From Gari tellinella (Eukaryota; Mollusca; Bivalvia; Cardiida; Psammobiidae), in contig OV277862.1 in assembly GCA_922989275.2 (NCBI GenBank), positions 62,819,832 through 62,883,831 on the forward strand: 64,000 nt of DNA, read 5' to 3'. Under the pieces are notes generated by a model. The model searched no databases. It saw only the letters and a list, made by a program, of their open reading frames with translations, and had not been told where the DNA came from. The position numbers and the translations under genes were made by a program. Of the stretch, positions 1 to 8,784 are shown piece by piece (positions within the stretch are counted from its first letter, which is position 1; the number at the start of each line of letters is the position of its first letter).

Positions 1-97
1 TAATAAAGGGATTATTTGCAGAGTTCGCAAACAAACTCGCTACTGGTAGTCGATATATCCGCTGGAGCATTAACACATGAATAGTGAAACCAAAGAT

Positions 98-121
98 CAC
101 AGAACAGAACAGAACAGAACA
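98..121. repeat. Short AGAAC pentanucleotide repeat
   Basis: About five direct copies of a pentamer (CAGAA/AGAAC) lie just outside the Ty3/Gypsy element. Nothing else recognisable is present in bases 1-248. Confidence 0.7.
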
Positions 122-248
122 AATCTTTTATTACATCTCTAGCATACATACATGCAGTACGAGGTATTGTTATACATCAAATTGTTTATGGCACGTGACC
201 AAATGGCGTGTTAAAGTTCATATTATATATAAAGTTCTAATAGTAGTA

Positions 249-383
249 TGTTATGTATTTGATGTCGGCACTGAAGCCTGGGAGTGACCAATGCTCACTC
301 TGATCAAAGCTAATTAATTTCATGGGTGCCGACATATCAAAATATAAATGACCGTTCTAATGCTTCTTGTGCCCAGGGCTCAT
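249..383. repeat. Left arm of 135-bp inverted repeat (LTR 5' part?)
   Basis: This segment is the near-perfect reverse complement of 6895-7029. I see one clear difference, TTTCATGG against TGTCATGG in the same sense. Inside it, a ~72-bp block begins TGTCGGCA and ends TGCCGACA, itself a short inverted pair. It may be the first third of a 5' LTR running to about base 659. Confidence 0.9.
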
Positions 384-659
384 AGAGAAGTGAATGAATG
401 GATATTCTTGTATGAACCCTTGGGGAATGCATCAAAAGGAAAAACATGTGTATGTGTCCGAATGATGAATGAATGATCTGTGTGAGAGAGGGAAAAAAGG
501 CAGTTCGTATAAGATCATTGAACAAGCAACATCTAAATTTTAAGTTTGAATAAATTCAGAATATTAACAAGAAAGTGATTTATCTATTTATTTAAAAACC
601 TCAAGCCAAGCGAGTGAGAAATAGCTAACTTTAACATTTAGCATACTTCAATTATTACA
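249..659 (+). other. Putative 5' LTR, only one copy seen
   Basis: The stretch starts TGTTA and ends TTACA, the usual form of Ty3/Gypsy LTR ends. It is followed at once by TGGTGGAGAATC, a plausible primer-binding site because it begins with TGG, the complement of tRNA CCA. No full second copy exists in the window, so the LTR assignment is inference. Confidence 0.35.
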
Positions 660-674
660 TGGTGGAGAATCTAA
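660..674 (+). promoter_or_regulatory. Candidate tRNA primer-binding site
   Basis: TGGTGGAGAATC follows the putative LTR end TTACA and lies 33 bp before the gag start. I could not match it to a specific tRNA 3' end, so this rests on position and the TGG start only. Confidence 0.3.
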
Positions 675-692
675 ATTATAAACTGAATTTTC

Positions 693-1772
693 ATGGCGCA
701 GTTTCTAAATTCGTTGTCAAATGGACTTAACCTATCAGGATTTCTTGGAGATACCGAAACATTACCCAATAGTGACGAATTTTGTATGGTAGATCCAAAC
801 AGCCTTGAACCTGTTATTGAAGGACAATCCGATAAACCATCAACAGTGTTACAGCAGCCTTTAAATTCAACGCCAATATATCTACAGCCAACATCTTCAT
901 CTCATTGTGACACTTTAACCATGTCAAAATTCAACCTCGCCACCTTTAATGGGGTTGACTGCAGTGGTGCGACAAGGTTTTTACAAACTTTCAAGGCGTA
1001 CTGTGTATTCAACAAGTTAGAAGATCCCTGCAGAACACTTGCTGCCTTTCAATTACATTTGGAAGGACCAGCGTTGTTATGGTTTATGTCACTAGGTGAG
1101 GCAGAGAAGGGTAGTTGGGAGAACTTTGAGAAAGTGTTTAAGGACAAATATTTAAATTTGGGGAACAAGTCAGTTTGGCTGTCAGAAATTGCAAAATTCG
1201 CTGCTCTATTTCTTTGCCCAGGACAATCACTGGAGGAGTACTATAGCCTCATAATTGAAACTGGTCGCCGTATGCAGAAGAGTGATCAGGAGCTGCTGAT
1301 CAAGTTTATCGACGGTCTCCCTCAGCAGTTGGCTTTCTTTGTACGGGCAGGAAATCCGACTGATCTGCAAACTGCTCTAGAGTCTGCTAAAATGGGCGAA
1401 GCCTATGGGTATAGGTCTACAACCACATCAACCACAGCTCTCCGATCTACCAATGCAGCCTCTATCCAGTCTGACAAGTTGGAAAAACTTAGCCGTCAAG
1501 TAGACTTTTTAACAGGGAAATTTGAGCAATTAACATCAGTGCCAGAGAGTTTCAACAACCGTACATATTCCTGTTATTCTTGCGGTGGCGAAGGACACCA
1601 CAAGCAACTTTGCAACTGGGTTCGTGGGGAGTGCAACCCAAGTTCGAGCTGTCAACTATGCCAACAAATGGGACATTCCGCATTAGAATGCAGAAGATAC
1701 ACCCCTAGGTTTCAGGGAAACGGGAGGCGACCAAGGGACAACGGGCGCGATCCCTTGGGCGCAGGCCGATAG
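693..1772 (+). CDS. Gag polyprotein of Ty3/Gypsy element
   Basis: Gag packages the element RNA into cytoplasmic virus-like particles. The 359-residue frame has an N-terminal leader of about 80 residues. A capsid-like retrotransposon gag domain follows (about 85-215, with the ALLWF-type segment near 117-121). Then come a Ser/Thr-rich linker and a short heptad-like stretch near 261-281. Two CCHC zinc knuckles complete it, each of the form C-X2-C-X4-H-X4-C: Cys294/Cys297/His302/Cys307 and Cys320/Cys323/His328/Cys333. The start is the first ATG after the putative primer site. The frame ends with a basic Gly/Arg tail that overlaps pol. No internal break is seen. Confidence 0.9.
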   Translation: MAQFLNSLSNGLNLSGFLGDTETLPNSDEFCMVDPNSLEPVIEGQSDKPSTVLQQPLNSTPIYLQPTSSSHCDTLTMSKFNLATFNGVDCSGATRFLQTFKAYCVFNKLEDPCRTLAAFQLHLEGPALLWFMSLGEAEKGSWENFEKVFKDKYLNLGNKSVWLSEIAKFAALFLCPGQSLEEYYSLIIETGRRMQKSDQELLIKFIDGLPQQLAFFVRAGNPTDLQTALESAKMGEAYGYRSTTTSTTALRSTNAASIQSDKLEKLSRQVDFLTGKFEQLTSVPESFNNRTYSCYSCGGEGHHKQLCNWVRGECNPSSSCQLCQQMGHSALECRRYTPRFQGNGRRPRDNGRDPLGAGR

Positions 1773-4700
1773 TTCACAAAAAGCGCACCAGAAGCAGACC
1801 TCAAGAGAGGGAACTATTTGTAGGGAAAGATATACTTTGTGCTTCCACAGAGACATGTGAAGACTGCAGCAATGATGTAAGTACCAACAATTTTCTTCAT
1901 GTTGATGCACAATTTTCCAACTGTAAAATTTCAGCCTTATTAGACTCTGGCAGCTCTATCAATCTTATGTCGTTCCAGACTTTTGACTCTTTGTCTTCAG
2001 CAGAAAAGACAAAACTGCATTGTTTACAAAATGATAAGCTGTTATTGGCTAATAATCAAGAAATATTCATAAGAGGCCTGTCAACTGTTACATGTACAAT
2101 GCAGGATAGCAAACACCATCTGGAAGTCTATGTTATAGATGCTACTTCCCACCCACTCATTATAGGAACAGAATATATGATGACACATGGTATTAAATTG
2201 GATTTTAGTAATCTGTCAGTTACGTCATCAAAATACAGAGTTTGTGCTCCTAAACGATGTACCATAGCTCCAAATACCGAAACAATTCTTTGGGGTAGGA
2301 TCCCACAACATGTGAATATAGGATGTGAGGGAATATGCTGTGGCAGTGTTTATTTAAACAAAAGATCGTTATTAACAGCAAGGTCTCTGGCAGTAGTTTC
2401 TGCAAAGTCAATGGTACCCATTAAAATCCTGAACCCTACATCTAAACCAGTTATAATTCACAAAAACAAAACTCTTGGAGAATTCATGGATCTTGATCAA
2501 TCGTACAGAATCCTACCTGAAAATGAAAACAGTAACAACTTAAGGGAAAGTAAAGCATGCTGTAATATACAGGTAAGTAAAGGCAGTCAAAATAGAGAAC
2601 AGTTTCTATCTAATTTTGAGGTAGATTCAAGCAATATGTCATTAAATGAGAAGCAGAAAATTGAAAACCTTCTTGTTTCAAATAGTGATATTTTTGTCAC
2701 TGATGAAAATCCAAATCTAGGTTGTACATCTGTCGTTGAGCATCAGATTCATCTTAAACCCAATGCAGTATCCAGACATCAACGCCCCTACAAACTCCCC
2801 CCTGACAAACGTGAGGTATTACGTCATCAATTAGATGAACTATTAAAGCAGGGAATTATTAATCCAGTCAGTGAAAAACAAGACATACCAATTTCAAGCC
2901 CAATTGTTCTTGTCTCTAAACGCAATAAGCCCAAACCAGGTGCCATACCTGGGTCACGTGAGGCCAGTCTATCTATGCATCGATTCTGTGTTGATTACAT
3001 GTATCTTAATTCACAGACACAGGATTTCTGTTATGCTATCCCAGATGTACAGGAACTTACAGAATCATTCACGCAAAGCGTCCCAAATTATATATCATCA
3101 GTTGATCTTAGTTCTGGTTTCTTTCAAATGCAGATTTCTTCCGAGTCAACCAAATACACTGCTTTTAATACCTGTTTTGGAACTTACAAATTCAAACGCT
3201 TACCAATGGGATTAAAAACCGCTCCAAATAGTTTTCAGCTTTTAATGGACAAAGTTTTACAAGGGTTATCCTTCCAGTCAGTTCTTTGCTATCTAGATGA
3301 TGTGGTTATAATCTCAGAGACATTTGAGCAGCATATGTCTGATTTACAAGAAGTTTTTGACAGGTTTCGAAGTGCTGGTCTGAAACTGTCACCAAGTAAG
3401 TGTAAATTTGCACAAAAGAAGTGTGTGTTTTTAGGGCATGAAATTTCAAAGGAAGGAATACGACCTCCTTCTGACAGACTCACAGCTGTTTCAAATTTTC
3501 CTGTTCCCAAAACAACCAAAGCCTTAAAAAGGTATTTAGGAATGATGAATTGGTTCAAGAAATATATTCCTAATTACAGTGCAACAGCTCATTGTCTTTA
3601 CAAATTGTTGGGTAAGAATGTTAAATTCAATTGGGGGGCAGAACATCAAGCTGCATTTGAAAAATTGAAAAATGCATTACTCCAATCAGAAGCACTAGCT
3701 TTCCCTCGTTATGATCTACCATTTACTTTGTCAGTTGACTCCTGCAGTAAGGGCATAGGTTACATGTTACAACAAAAACAATCTGATGAAGAAGGTCAGG
3801 ACAATTTTAGGGTTGTGCGGTTTGGGTCCAAATCTCTATCTAAATGGCAACAGTCATACGGGCCCACTAAATTGGAGCTACTTGGTATGGTAACTAGCAT
3901 CATTGACTGTGCTTCTTATCTTAGGGGCAGACATTTCGTAGTAGAATGTGATCACCAGGCCTTAAAGCCCTTGTTTCAGAAAAACTTAAAGGGGGCAATT
4001 TATGAACGTTGGTTAGCTATTTTACAAGAGTTTGATTTTGAGATTAAATACAAACCAGCTGAACAGATGGTTGTCCCAGATGCACTTTCAAGAAGTACAG
4101 AGCATTCCATTAACACAGCAGAGTTTTCTAGTCCAGACGAGACTGATCCATTTTTCCCATATGTCTCCGAAAAGGTCACTGGGGATATTCATTTCCCAAA
4201 TGGTAAAACGCTTAAGGACGTTCTATGTCCGCAATCTGTGACAAATACAATTAAACCTGTTAGCCATGTTGCCCTGTCTTTTGGACATGGGGACATTCAA
4301 AATCAAGACCCCAGTGAAGATTATGATGCTGACACAGAGTTAGATCAGCTCCCATCGGTTAGAAAGCAGCAGTCATCTAAGAGGAAAAATGACCCCATTC
4401 AACTGAACGATAAAATACTTTTAGAGACTAGCCTCAGTGATACTGAACACAGTGAAACTGACGTCTCTAGCGACAAGTCATCATTCAGTGAAGATGTAGG
4501 GAAGAAAATCGAATTGTTTGAGAAATATGATTTTAGCCCAGAGAAAACAATAGAGTTACAGAAAAATGACCCCCAATTGGTCCCTATCATACAATATTTG
4601 AACGATAACGCTTTACCAAAAGGTCAAAAGAAAGCAAGACGTGTTTTGCTCGAGTCCAGTGACTATACAATAATAGACGGAATGCTTTTCCATTCAAGAA

Positions 4701-5635
4701 TACCAAAATCAAAACGAACACAACAACACAGTCACTACCAGCTCGTGTTACCTGACAAAATGGTCAAACCTGTCATAGAGTTATACCATGACTCCCCCAT
4801 GGCAGGTCATGCTGGAATTGCAGATACCCTTGACAAAGTGAAAGAGCATTATTTCTTTGCTCGTATGGGTCCAGTTGTAACAGATTATGTACGGTCATGT
4901 CCTCAGTGCCAGATGCGCAAAACTACAAAGCATCATACCAAATCTGGCATAACTGCTTATAGTACACCGTCCGCTCCATTTCAAGTTTGGCAAATAGATT
5001 TGTACGGCCCTTTGCCTGTAAGTAAACAAGGACTTACATACATTTTGACAGCAGTCGACATGTTTAGCAAATATCTGGTCACAATACCCTTAGCCAACAA
5101 AGACACGTTGTCTGTTGCTTCCACCCTCACTAGGGTTTTCACAACTTACGGAGTTTGCCAAACAATTATTTCAGACCTAGGTACAGAATTCACCTCAAAA
5201 TGCATGAAGGAAATATGCCGTCAGCTGTGCATTCAACAGGAATTTACTCCTAGTTTTGCACATCATTGTTTAGGTGCTTGTGAAAGAACTCACAGGACAT
5301 TAGCCGAAAGACTTTCCCCTTACATGAACGATAGATGTCAGAATTGGGTTGATGTCCTGCCTAGTATCACATTCTCTATGAATCAGACTGTCCATTCTAC
5401 AACAGGGTTTTCACCTCATGAAGTTGTATTTGGACAACGTCCTTCATTTCCCCTTATTCCTCCAAAACCGACAGACTTTGATACCATTCCAGTAGATGTT
5501 CAAACCTTTGTCCGACAGAATACAGACAAACTGAACTTCATTCGCCGCGAACTCAAAACAAATGTTCTGAGATCACAGCGCAGCATGCTGGACCGTGCAA
5601 ATGAAAACAAATCCCTTGTGTGCATCCGTAGGTGA
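1709..5635 (+). CDS. Pol polyprotein (PR-RT-RNase H-IN), -1 frame to gag
   Basis: Open from 1709, just after the in-frame TAG, and presumably made by frameshifting from gag; the first ATG (1967) lies after the protease active site. Numbering from that ATG: the aspartic protease motif LLDSGSS is just upstream (Asp codon 1943-1945). Reverse transcriptase follows, with VDLSSGFFQ and catalytic YLDD at 442-445. An RNase H-like segment has a first Asp near 591. The integrase zinc finger has His948 and Cys978/Cys981. The integrase core is D1011, D1070, E1106, spacing DD35E. The linker at about 720-860 is acidic and Ser-rich. The frame stops at 5635 in the integrase C-terminal region, where the family normally continues. 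Confidence 0.92.
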   Translation, partial: VSGKREATKGQRARSLGRRPIVHKKRTRSRPQERELFVGKDILCASTETCEDCSNDVSTNNFLHVDAQFSNCKISALLDSGSSINLMSFQTFDSLSSAEKTKLHCLQNDKLLLANNQEIFIRGLSTVTCTMQDSKHHLEVYVIDATSHPLIIGTEYMMTHGIKLDFSNLSVTSSKYRVCAPKRCTIAPNTETILWGRIPQHVNIGCEGICCGSVYLNKRSLLTARSLAVVSAKSMVPIKILNPTSKPVIIHKNKTLGEFMDLDQSYRILPENENSNNLRESKACCNIQVSKGSQNREQFLSNFEVDSSNMSLNEKQKIENLLVSNSDIFVTDENPNLGCTSVVEHQIHLKPNAVSRHQRPYKLPPDKREVLRHQLDELLKQGIINPVSEKQDIPISSPIVLVSKRNKPKPGAIPGSREASLSMHRFCVDYMYLNSQTQDFCYAIPDVQELTESFTQSVPNYISSVDLSSGFFQMQISSESTKYTAFNTCFGTYKFKRLPMGLKTAPNSFQLLMDKVLQGLSFQSVLCYLDDVVIISETFEQHMSDLQEVFDRFRSAGLKLSPSKCKFAQKKCVFLGHEISKEGIRPPSDRLTAVSNFPVPKTTKALKRYLGMMNWFKKYIPNYSATAHCLYKLLGKNVKFNWGAEHQAAFEKLKNALLQSEALAFPRYDLPFTLSVDSCSKGIGYMLQQKQSDEEGQDNFRVVRFGSKSLSKWQQSYGPTKLELLGMVTSIIDCASYLRGRHFVVECDHQALKPLFQKNLKGAIYERWLAILQEFDFEIKYKPAEQMVVPDALSRSTEHSINTAEFSSPDETDPFFPYVSEKVTGDIHFPNGKTLKDVLCPQSVTNTIKPVSHVALSFGHGDIQNQDPSEDYDADTELDQLPSVRKQQSSKRKNDPIQLNDKILLETSLSDTEHSETDVSSDKSSFSEDVGKKIELFEKYDFSPEKTIELQKNDPQLVPIIQYLNDNALPKGQKKARRVLLESSDYTIIDGMLFHSRIPKSKRTQQHSHYQLVLPDKMVKPVIELYHDSPMAGHAGIADTLDKVKEHYFFARMGPVVTDYVRSCPQCQMRKTTKHHTKSGITAYSTPSAPFQVWQIDLYGPLPVSKQGLTYILTAVDMFSKYLVTIPLANKDTLSVASTLTRVFTTYGVCQTIISDLGTEFTSKCMKEICRQLCIQQEFTPSFAHHCLGACERTHRTLAERLSPYMNDRCQNWVDVLPSITFSMNQTVHSTTGFSPHEVVFGQRPSFPLIPPKPTDFDTIPVDVQTFVRQNTDKLNFIRRELKTNVLRSQRSMLDRANENKSLVCIRR
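1715..1758 (+). promoter_or_regulatory. -1 ribosomal frameshift signal between gag and pol
   Basis: The heptamer GGGAAAC (1715-1721) sits in the gag frame as G GGA AAC, the canonical X XXY YYZ form. The pol frame is closed by TAG at 1706-1708, only six bases upstream, then open to 5635. Nine bases after the heptamer, CCAAGGGA (1731-1738) pairs perfectly with TCCCTTGG (1751-1758) to make an 8-bp stem with a 12-base loop. Heptamer, spacer and stem match known -1 frameshift cassettes. Activity is inferred. Confidence 0.75.
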
Positions 5636-6218
5636 CTATGTTTATTTGCAAACAGAGGTTACCGGGACGGGACAGAAACTTAAGAACAAATATACAGGAC
5701 CTTTTGTAATTGACAAATTCAGTAGTCCTCATATAGTTGTTCTAAAGAATCCAGAAACAGGCATTTTTGTTCGAAACCCAGTTCATCTTGACCGCTTGAA
5801 AATGGCATACGTCCGAGAGCCCCAGCCTGCGCCTTACTTTCTTAGTAAGGTAATTACAGGTGAGAAAGAACCCCAAGTTCTTCAAAGTGAGAGTTCTGAG
5901 CGTGAGCAAAATACAGGTCAATTAGTTAGTCAAAATTCGGTATCTGACCAGCAAACAGTTGACTATGAAATACGGAAGCTTAGGCGTTCAACTAGAGAAG
6001 TTAAACCCCCAGATAAGTTTGGTTTAAATCTCAATTTGGACACAGTCATGTCCTCAGATGGAGAGTTCATGGATGTTAGTGGGTTCCATAAGCTGAAACG
6101 AATTCTTGGCCAGAGACAAGCTTTAGGCACAACTGAATATTTAGTCCAGTTAAAGGGGGAACCTGCTGATAATGCTATATGGGTACCAAAATCAAGCCCA
6201 AACGTCTGTGGAAATTAA
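5595..6218 (+). pseudogene. Out-of-frame integrase C-terminus with chromodomain-like tail
   Basis: This frame overlaps the end of pol by 41 bases and is shifted +1 relative to it. It carries the continuation expected of Ty3 integrase: VGDYVYLQ (SH3-like start), then KYTGPF (GPY/F module, near residues 32-37). An acidic linker follows, then a chromodomain-like end with ILGQRQ, EYLVQLKG and IWVP (about 170-199). Chromodomains in this position are known in chromoviruses and direct integration to modified histones. A single indel near 5600-5635 most likely split the gene, but a programmed +1 shift is not excluded. Confidence 0.7.
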
Positions 6219-6540
6219 GCCTCCCCCTCAAATAATTGGTCCCTAGGGCAAGTCTATGTACAAGAGGGATATCATGACCTTACTTAAACCCATTCTAGCC
6301 GGTCTATTCGTGTCAAGGTTACTATATAAATTCCTCTGTAGTATCAGGGCTGTAGTAGACCCCTATACATTAAATGCTCATTAACAGAGAAGTCCAGATG
6401 GTGCAATTTATAACCCTGTCTGAATTTACAGTTGGATAGTTGTGCCGAAATGCAGAAATATTGGTGGTACTGCTACTTGCTTCCATAAGAATCAATATGA
6501 ATATGCATTGTGTTTATCTATGATTTGTCATATTTCATCT
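6219..6540 (+). other. 3' untranslated part of the Ty3/Gypsy element
   Basis: There is no open frame of note. Short purine tracts (AAGGGGGA near 6155, ACAAGAGGGA near 6261) are possible polypurine tracts, but no LTR start follows them. Confidence 0.35.
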
Positions 6541-6755
6541 TTTTGCACAAAACAGTGACTTTCAGTGTGGACTTAAAGTTGATACTTCTACTTACAATGA
6601 TCAGAATCATTATTTGCCGTATTACGGATATGACTTTCAGTGTTCAACCTTTCTTGTGCAAAATAGTGTGGACTTAAAACGTGATACTTCTACATGCAAT
6701 AATTAGGATAAACATTTGCCGTATTTCACGGATAGGACAACCCCGTAGTGTTCAA
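6541..6755. repeat. Two imperfect ~110-bp direct repeats
   Basis: Unit one runs from TTTTGCACAAAACAGTG to about 6650. Unit two begins TTGTGCAAAATAGTG. Both contain GTGGACTTAAA, GATACTTCTAC, ATTTGCCGTATT and a TTCAAC end. They lie in the 3' non-coding part of the retroelement, where the 3' LTR would be expected. Confidence 0.75.
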
Positions 6756-6894
6756 CTTTCATCAGTTTTGCTTTATTTCAAATAACTGTCATTTAAGTTC
6801 ATACTTGCTTTTATTTGCTTTATATTTAATTGATATTTGCATGAGTTGATTATGTTCTGATATTCTTTATTTTTATATATATGCCTCATTTCTG

Positions 6895-7029
6895 ATGAGC
6901 CCTGGGCACAAGAAGCATTAGAACGGTCATTTATATTTTGATATGTCGGCACCCATGACATTAATTAGCTTTGATCAGAGTGAGCATTGGTCACTCCCAG
7001 GCTTCAGTGCCGACATCAAATACATAACA
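6895..7029. repeat. Right arm of 135-bp inverted repeat
   Basis: Reverse complement of 249-383, ending TACATAACA. Matching stops abruptly at 6895, so only the first 135 bases of the left end are represented, in opposite orientation. Confidence 0.9.
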
Positions 7030-7164
7030 ATCTAATTCAAAATGGCATCGAGTACTGAGCGAATCGGTTAAAATTAAATATAAAGGAGCCAAGAAATGGG
7101 GCATTCAAATACTAATTCAGCATGATAAGGGTAGACAGATATTTACAAAGTTCTGATTCGTTCC

Positions 7165-7397
7165 TTAACCCATTACCCTATAGCCTGTATCTAGTATTCA
7201 ATTTAGGTTATCACTTGAAGCATGTTGAAAATAAGGCAGAATGCGCTTAAAGCGCACTATGCTTTACTTTCAGTCCGCTTTATGCTCATCTGCTAGCTTT
7301 ATAATACATATTCTCCTCTGTGTCAGTGGATTCATTTTCTATAGTATGTGAGTAATTTAAAGGTGTAGGTAGGCGTATTTATGGGAAAATGGGTTAA
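7165..7397. mobile_element. MITE family B copy, TTAA-flanked
   Basis: Begins TTAACCCATTACCCTATA and ends GGGAAAATGGGTTAA, giving ~14-bp terminal inverted repeats inside TTAA on both sides. The centre is the family palindrome around GCGCTTAAAGCGC, degenerate here. Confidence 0.8.
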
Positions 7398-8703
7398 TAC
7401 ATTCGTTCTGTATTCCATCACTCTATCCACAGTAACAAAGATAACGCTGACAAATAGGAATATGACGTATGTACAAGTAATTGTCACTCATTTAACTATC
7501 GTTCAATCTCGGTAGGACTAATGTCCGTATAACATACAGGTTGGATCTCTCTCCGACGTCGATGTACTCGACTTCGTAGAAAGATACAGCCTGCATGTAA
7601 ATTCATGTAGTCTTAAAAATCCATGGGGACAATTATAGGTATTATGCAAGTAATATACATATACATGTACATGTTATTGGTATATACAATAGCATTATAA
7701 CATTGATAACCCCCTCACTGCCTCGTTACAGCTGACATCTGCTTTTATTTCTAATACTTCGAGTTTAGGTATTATGTGTAAATAATCAATTAATCAAGTT
7801 TGGGTAATGTTCAGGCGTCGCGTAACTCGGCTTCTGATTAGGACCCATGCCTTTTGTCAATGGTTAGTGTACTCTTGATAGGGCAGTGAGGGCGTTAAGA
7901 CATAGCTGCATGCATTTAATACACAGAAAACCCCACAACCACCATCACTTAATAAGGGCCTGCTGATTCACAAGAGGTAGGTGGCAGCCTAAAGCAAGAC
8001 GGCAGCCAAGCTGAAAGCTCCGTTAGGAACCATTCCCTTCACCGCCATCCCACTCCAAACAGACAACCGTCCGAAACCCCAAACAGTCACCAATTCGGTG
8101 GTCGTAATCGATAGGTTTCACTGTGTATTTGTAAAATAGGTTAGCGGTATTTTGACAGTCAATTATACCGTCACGACCATTGTCTCTTTCGCAATGAAAG
8201 GCGAAATGGTAGCTTTGGTAACTCTGTATAAAGCCGTTGCACGTGTGTCCCGAGCATTGCCTTGTCAAAACGAAACGCAAGACATGTGCATAGGGCACAA
8301 GCAAACTTTTAATGACAGGCAAACTTTTAATGGCAATGATAGAGCTTTTCATTTGATGCATCAATAAAATTGATACTATATTTTGTCACGGAATAATTAT
8401 AACTATAAGGTATGGACAAGATAGCTTTAAATAGTGATTGAAAGATGTACTATCTAATTTGTAAATTTTAGCAACTCAATCTAGGATGAAAATGATGCAG
8501 AAAGATCTTTCAGGAGCTTTCTGCCTCATTTTCGACCCAAACCAAGCAGTCATATTTAGTCGGAGTGATCTTTATCATAATTTTAGATTGTCTTATAAAA
8601 TTGGTTGTTCGATCGGGATGGAAACAAAACGGATAGCTCTTAGATCTTTCCGTATTACTTTCATTTCGATTCGGACAATATTAAGTATAGGATATAAGAC
8701 GAT
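7398..8703. other. No gene recognised
   Basis: Only short accidental frames occur. The overlapping frames on both strands at 8023-8370 resemble no family I know. No splice-consistent exon is seen. Confidence 0.5.
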
Positions 8704-8784
8704 AACGATCCAGTATGTAAAATATTGTACTGTGTGAGGCGCGTAGCGCCGAACACTGTACAATATTTTACATACTGGATCGTT
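8704..8784. repeat. Perfect 27-bp-arm palindrome with GC hairpin centre
   Basis: Arms 8704-8730 and 8758-8784 are exact reverse complements (AACGATCCAGTATG outward). The middle contains a second hairpin, GGCGC-GTA-GCGCC at 8738-8750. The outer flanks also partly match in inverted sense (ATATAAGAC against CTTATATC), so a longer fold-back element is likely. Confidence 0.9.

Larger units (their letters stand above)
249..7029 (+). mobile_element. Ty3/Gypsy retrotransposon with inverted end repeats
   Basis: The order gag, protease, RT, RNase H, integrase with a C-terminal chromodomain-like tail is diagnostic of Ty3/Gypsy (Metaviridae). The left boundary starts TGTTATGTA, an LTR-like TGTTA start. 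The right boundary is the exact reverse complement of that end, ending TACATAACA. I find no direct-repeat LTR pair: the ~275 bp between base 384 and the putative primer-binding site have no copy on the right. The copy is therefore rearranged, or a second inverted LTR fragment lies beside it. Internal frames are mostly open, which suggests a fairly young copy. Confidence 0.85.

Noticed and set aside
1731..1762. H-type pseudoknot at the gag-pol frameshift site
   Set aside because: The second stem would start directly after an 8-bp first stem, leaving no loop to cross it. A simple hairpin is more likely.
8023..8364. 113-codon minus frame
   Set aside because: No recognisable family; the opposite strand is equally open. 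Treated as chance.
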